Origin: DASUAL01 sp035763805
Lineage (GTDB): Bacteria; Gemmatimonadota; Gemmatimonadetes; Gemmatimonadales; GWC2-71-9
Direction of reading: 5' to 3'
Assembly: GCA_035763805.1 (NCBI GenBank)
Contig: DASUAL010000038.1
Span: 1 to 58,834 of the forward strand
Length of the DNA stretch: 58,834 bases
The position numbers and the translations under genes were made by a program. Numbering within the stretch: position 1 is the stretch's first letter; each line of letters opens with the position of its first letter. This document shows positions 55,801 to 58,834 of the stretch, piece by piece. The notes under the pieces were generated by a model. It saw only the letters and a program-made list of their open reading frames with translations. It searched no databases and was not told where the DNA came from.

Positions 55801-57167
55801 GGCGCGGTCCCCGCCGGCTGCGCGGCCGGCGTGACGGTGAGGATGGTCCGGTTGCTTGGCCGCAGGTACTCCCGCGCCGTCCGCTGGATGAGCGCGGGCG
55901 TCACCCGGTCGAACTCGGCCTCCAGGCGGTTGATGCGCGCCGGCGCGTCGTCGAACAAGGCGAAGGCCGCGAGCAGGTCGGCCCGGCCGAACCCGAAGAA
56001 ATCCTCCTGCAGGTCGTACAGGCTCGAGCGCAGCTTGACGCGGGCGCGCACCAGCGTGGCGGAGTCCACCGCCTCGTCCCGCAGCCGCGCGACGGTCCGG
56101 TCGGTGAGCGCCAGGATTGAGTCGGCGGTGTGCGTCGTGTCGTGGACCAGCGACACGGTCCATAGCATCGGCCCGTTGTAGTTGAACATGTTGCCGAGCA
56201 GGTTGATCCCCCCTTCCACGGTGCCCGTGACGCCTGCCCGCCGCACCAACTCGTCGTACAGCCAGCTGTCGTTGCCCTGGAGCAGGATCTGGTCGATCAG
56301 CCCCATGGCAAAGTGTTCGGGCGTCCTGCGCTGCGGCATCTGGTAGCCCAGGGCGAGCGCCGGGCGCGGCGCCAGCGAGTCCACGCGGGTGGCGCGCTTC
56401 TCGCGCGCTTGGCGCGGCTCGGCCACGTCGAGCGCCGGCGGCCGCGGAGCGGACGGGATGCCGGCAAAGTAGCGCCGCACCAGCGCCAATGCCTGCCGCG
56501 GCTCGAAGTCTCCCACTACCACGACCGCCGCGTTGTTGGGCGCGTAATACGTGCGGAAGAACCCGCGCGCGTCCTCCAGCGTCGCGGCGTCCAGGTCGCC
56601 GAAGTCGCCGTAGAAGTTGTGGGCATTGAACCAGTTCTCGAACGCGCGCTGCGGCAGGTCGAGCCAGGGGAAGCCGCCGTAGGGCTGGTTCAGGACGTTG
56701 ACCTTCACTTCGTTCTTCACGACCGCCTGTTGATTGGTCAGGTTCTCCTCGGTGATCGCGAGCCCCCGCATCCGGTCCGCCTCGGCCCAGAGAATGGTCT
56801 CGAGCTTGTGGGCCGGGACGATCTGGAAGTAGTTCGTGAAGTCGAAGCGGGTCGAGCCGTTCAACACGCCACCGTTTCTCTGCACGAGCTGTACGAACTC
56901 CATCTTGCCCAGGTTCCCGGACCCCTGAAACATGAGGTGCTCGAACAGATGTGCGAACCCGGTGCGGCCCCGGGGCTCGAGCCGGAAACCGACGTTGTAG
57001 TAGACGGCCACGATGACGATGGGCGCCGTGCGGTCGGGCGACAGCACCACCTTGAGGCCGTTCGGAAGCTTGTGATACTCGACGGGCACGCTGACGGGGC
57101 GCTGGGCGACGGCGCTGACGGGCAGAACCGCGAGCGTCGTGCAGCGCAGCAGGAGGCCAATTCTCAT
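55797..57167 (-). CDS. M16-family zinc metallopeptidase, catalytic subunit
   Basis: About 456 residues. Signal peptide (LLLRCTTLAVLPVSAVAQ). The inverted zinc motif HLFEH lies in RTGFAHLFEHLMFQGSGNL near residues 61-79, with the distal Glu expected in the VVKNEVKVNV segment. The second domain begins around 220. It degrades peptides in the periplasm with its inactive partner encoded next, with which it overlaps by 4 nt. ATG at 57167 follows GAGGTACCC; the frame upstream of it is not protein-like. A TATAT promoter-like element lies about 50 nt upstream. Confidence 0.92.
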   Translation of the reverse strand: MRIGLLLRCTTLAVLPVSAVAQRPVSVPVEYHKLPNGLKVVLSPDRTAPIVIVAVYYNVGFRLEPRGRTGFAHLFEHLMFQGSGNLGKMEFVQLVQRNGGVLNGSTRFDFTNYFQIVPAHKLETILWAEADRMRGLAITEENLTNQQAVVKNEVKVNVLNQPYGGFPWLDLPQRAFENWFNAHNFYGDFGDLDAATLEDARGFFRTYYAPNNAAVVVVGDFEPRQALALVRRYFAGIPSAPRPPALDVAEPRQAREKRATRVDSLAPRPALALGYQMPQRRTPEHFAMGLIDQILLQGNDSWLYDELVRRAGVTGTVEGGINLLGNMFNYNGPMLWTVSLVHDTTHTADSILALTDRTVARLRDEAVDSATLVRARVKLRSSLYDLQEDFFGFGRADLLAAFALFDDAPARINRLEAEFDRVTPALIQRTAREYLRPSNRTILTVTPAAQPAGTAP

Positions 57168-57260
57168 GGGTACCTCGAGGGAAGACCGGGCGACCGTACG
57201 GCCGTCATTCAACATATACCACTCATGGCGCGTCTTGACGAGCGCACCCTCAACGGTGCC

Positions 57261-58232
57261 TCACCCCTCCCCACCCGTCAACGCCGCGGCCAGCGCGCGA
57301 ATCGTCGCCGGCGCGTTGCCTTCGAGCCGATTGTTGACCAGGATCAGCGCCTCGATCCGCCGCCCGAGCGCCTCGGCGATGAGCCGCAGCAGGTCCAGCC
57401 GCTGCTCGGGCTGCGGGTCGCGGATCCGGTCGTACGGCTCGAACAGCTTCACGGCATCGGCGTACTTCCGCCCCGGCCGCAGCAGCGCCCGGGCCACGGT
57501 GAAGCCCGCCGGGAATGTCCACGGCAGCTCGAGCTGCTCCCCGATCGGCGGCATCTCGGTCCACGAGTTGAAGACGTGCGCCACGCCGTGGCGGGCCAGG
57601 ACCTCGCCGTGCACATCACTCATGAGCTCGGCGTTCCGCAGCTCGACCGCGTAGCGAAAGTCGCGCGGCAGCTGCCGGAGGAAACGGTCGAGCTCGTCCG
57701 CCCACCGCCTGGGATCCGGAAGATCCTTCCCGCGCATCGCCTGGAACTCGAATACGAAACAACCCGCGTGGTCGCGGAACGCCCGCTCGTACGTCCCCAG
57801 CACCGCGTCCTTGAATAGTCCCGCGTTCAGGAAGTCGGGGTTCAGCTGACCCGCGAGGTTCCCCCAGCGCAGGTCCTGGTTGAACCGCTTGGCAGTGATC
57901 CGGTCCCACACCTTGCTCACGCAGGGGAAGCCGGGCGGGAGCGCCCGCGCATACGCGGCGAGCACCTCCGGTTCCAGCGGCTCGTAAAACGCGCTGTCGA
58001 TCCCGACCGTCTGGAACAACGGATAGCGGACGTACTCCTCGAGCCGGCGTGCCGGCTGCGCCCCCCGATAGGCCCGGTGGTACACGTCTCCAGCCCAGCC
58101 GTCGTAGGTCCAGGTCGAGGTGCCGAACCTGATGGTCGGGGGGATCCGCTGGCCAAGCTCCACGAGTTCTTGCGGGGGAGGCGGCAGTGCGGCGACGTCG
58201 TCGAAAAAACTAGGCTGATTGTGTCTTGCCAT
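57261..58232 (-). CDS. DUF72 family protein
   Basis: 323 residues, full length, with an N-terminal tail (MARHNQPSFFDD). TIRFGTSTWTYDGWAGDVYHR, VGIDSAFYEPLEPEV, FVFEFQAMRGK, YAVELRNAEL and ILVNNRLEGNAPATI are the DUF72 blocks. Relatives have a TIM-barrel fold and an unknown activity. It is longer than the other copy (10103-10900) and shares only the core blocks with it, so they diverged long ago. It is transcribed away from the ImuB-like gene, sharing a roughly 100-nt promoter region. Confidence 0.9.
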   Translation of the reverse strand: MARHNQPSFFDDVAALPPPPQELVELGQRIPPTIRFGTSTWTYDGWAGDVYHRAYRGAQPARRLEEYVRYPLFQTVGIDSAFYEPLEPEVLAAYARALPPGFPCVSKVWDRITAKRFNQDLRWGNLAGQLNPDFLNAGLFKDAVLGTYERAFRDHAGCFVFEFQAMRGKDLPDPRRWADELDRFLRQLPRDFRYAVELRNAELMSDVHGEVLARHGVAHVFNSWTEMPPIGEQLELPWTFPAGFTVARALLRPGRKYADAVKLFEPYDRIRDPQPEQRLDLLRLIAEALGRRIEALILVNNRLEGNAPATIRALAAALTGGEG

Positions 58233-58277
58233 TAGAAGTCGAAATATACCAATAGGTTATATCTCTCGTAACCAGTC

Positions 58278-58310
58278 TTGCGGCCCCTGCGATCTTCGGG
58301 ATATATTCGG
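58278..58310 (+). promoter_or_regulatory. Promoter upstream of the ImuB-like polymerase gene
   Basis: TTGCGG (58278-58283), 18 nt, TATATT (58302-58307). It contains the 17-mer CTTCGGGATATATTCGG (58294-58310) also found before the radical SAM gene. Confidence 0.6.
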
Positions 58311-58331
58311 GTCCCCATCGCCACTTTGTCA

Positions 58332-58834
58332 ATGGCCCGGACTCCCCTGGCGAGTGTTTCCGCCGCCTGCTGCTGGATTCCCCTCTTCGCCCTGCGCTGT
58401 GAGGCGGCGCGGCGACAAGAGCTCGTCGCGCAGCCGGGCGCGCTGCTCGCGCCGGACGGCACTCGCCGGCTCTGGCAGGTCTCGCCGCTCGCCCGGAATG
58501 CGGGGGTGAAGGCCGGGATGACCGTCAGCCAGGCGATCGGCCTCTGTCCCGCGCTGCGTCTGTGCGAGCCCGATCCGGTCTTCTACGACGAGCAGTTCGC
58601 GCGCCTGCTCTCGGCGCTCACACAAGTGAGCCCGGTGATCGAGCCGGCGGAGCTGGGGCGGGCGTACGTGGGCACTGACGGCTTGGAAGGACTATACGGG
58701 GCGCCCGAGAAGATCGTCGCGGAGATCCTATTGCGGATTGCGGATTGTGGATTGCGGATTGGAAGCACGGACGTCGAATCCGCAATCCGCAATCCACAAT
58801 CCGCTATTCAGGTTGGCTGGGGCCGCGGCAAGTT
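58332..58834 (+). CDS. imuB: ImuB-like Y-family DNA polymerase, 5' part only
   Basis: 167 codons visible; the gene continues beyond the window. CCWIPLFALRCEAARRQELV and RRLWQVSPLARNAGVKAGMT with VSQAIGLCPALRLCEPDPVF match the start of ImuB/Y-polymerases, which help DNA synthesis over lesions. The N-terminal DxD catalytic motif of true Pol IV is absent, as in ImuB. A 26-codon in-frame insertion (residues about 134-159, RIADCGLRIGSTDVESAIRN) is the 78-bp heptamer palindrome. DinB-type catalysis cannot be judged from this part. Confidence 0.75.
   Translation, partial: MARTPLASVSAACCWIPLFALRCEAARRQELVAQPGALLAPDGTRRLWQVSPLARNAGVKAGMTVSQAIGLCPALRLCEPDPVFYDEQFARLLSALTQVSPVIEPAELGRAYVGTDGLEGLYGAPEKIVAEILLRIADCGLRIGSTDVESAIRNPQSAIQVGWGRGK
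58730..58807. repeat. 78-bp heptamer palindrome inside the ImuB-like gene
   Basis: Same layout as 2047-2124: four heptamers, 16-nt loop, four mirrored heptamers. The arms here have three mismatches. The length of 78 is a multiple of 3, and the gene's frame passes through without a stop. Confidence 0.85.

Overview
The window is about 59 kb of very GC-rich, gene-dense bacterial chromosome, densely coding on both strands. Many neighbouring genes share 1-4 nt (TGATG, ATGA or GTGA junctions). It encodes secretory and lipoprotein signal peptides, a TonB-dependent receptor with an N-terminal carboxypeptidase-regulatory-like domain, a DUF5916 outer-membrane protein, a DUF4384 protein, two DUF4097 proteins and porin-like barrels, so the cell has an outer membrane. 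That repertoire and the GC content fit Gemmatimonadota or a related soil phylum; this is an inference, because the window holds no rRNA or other marker gene. I see no tRNA, rRNA, CRISPR array, insertion sequence or prophage, and no gene-free gap above 300 nt.

Layout. 1-5.8 kb: membrane protein fragment, DUF2203, CBS protein, patatin, acyl-CoA thioesterase, glutamine-dependent NAD synthetase, APC permease. 5.9-9.6 kb: DUF4384 protein, then a tungstate/molybdate module (TupA, a porin, a ModE-type regulator). 9.6-15.2 kb: phosphatase-like protein, DUF72, NTF2-like protein, secreted Cys protein with a propeller-thioredoxin lipoprotein, nucleoside hydrolase with a hydroxyacyl-CoA dehydrogenase. 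15.2-20.9 kb: a six-gene metal operon on the minus strand (DtxR/MntR regulator, two-domain multicopper oxidase, ZIP transporter with a periplasmic domain, outer-membrane protein, NRAMP, universal stress protein) with a recognisable promoter/operator. 20.9-27.2 kb: NUDIX, dicarboxylate symporter, a frameshifted HExxH lipoprotein, a beta-barrel, a Ni/Co transporter, DUF5916. 27.4-34.5 kb: ECF sigma / anti-sigma / two DUF4097 proteins, then a His/Cys-rich protein, a TonB receptor and a BNR-repeat lipoprotein. 34.5-41 kb: HTH plus membrane protein, then a two-gene DNA methylase and SNF2-type helicase cassette, a candidate anti-phage system. 41-58.8 kb: HAD phosphatase, sulfatase, M1 peptidase, aminotransferase, cyclodeaminase, ATPase-less histidine-kinase fragment, PiT/DUF47 phosphate pair, APC permease, small lipoprotein, prephenate dehydratase, zinc-ribbon peptide and SPL-type radical SAM, an M16 peptidase pair, DUF72, and the start of an ImuB-like Y-family polymerase.

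The most unusual feature is a set of short tandem repeats (units of 7, 8, 10 and 14 nt), usually arranged as G-rich/C-rich inverted arms. They fill intergenic gaps and also lie in frame inside genes: NAD synthetase linker, patatin, the SNF2 helicase, the radical SAM N-terminus and the ImuB-like polymerase. Two heptamer palindromes, 56 kb apart, have the same 78-nt length and the same loop layout; one is intergenic and one is translated within the polymerase gene.
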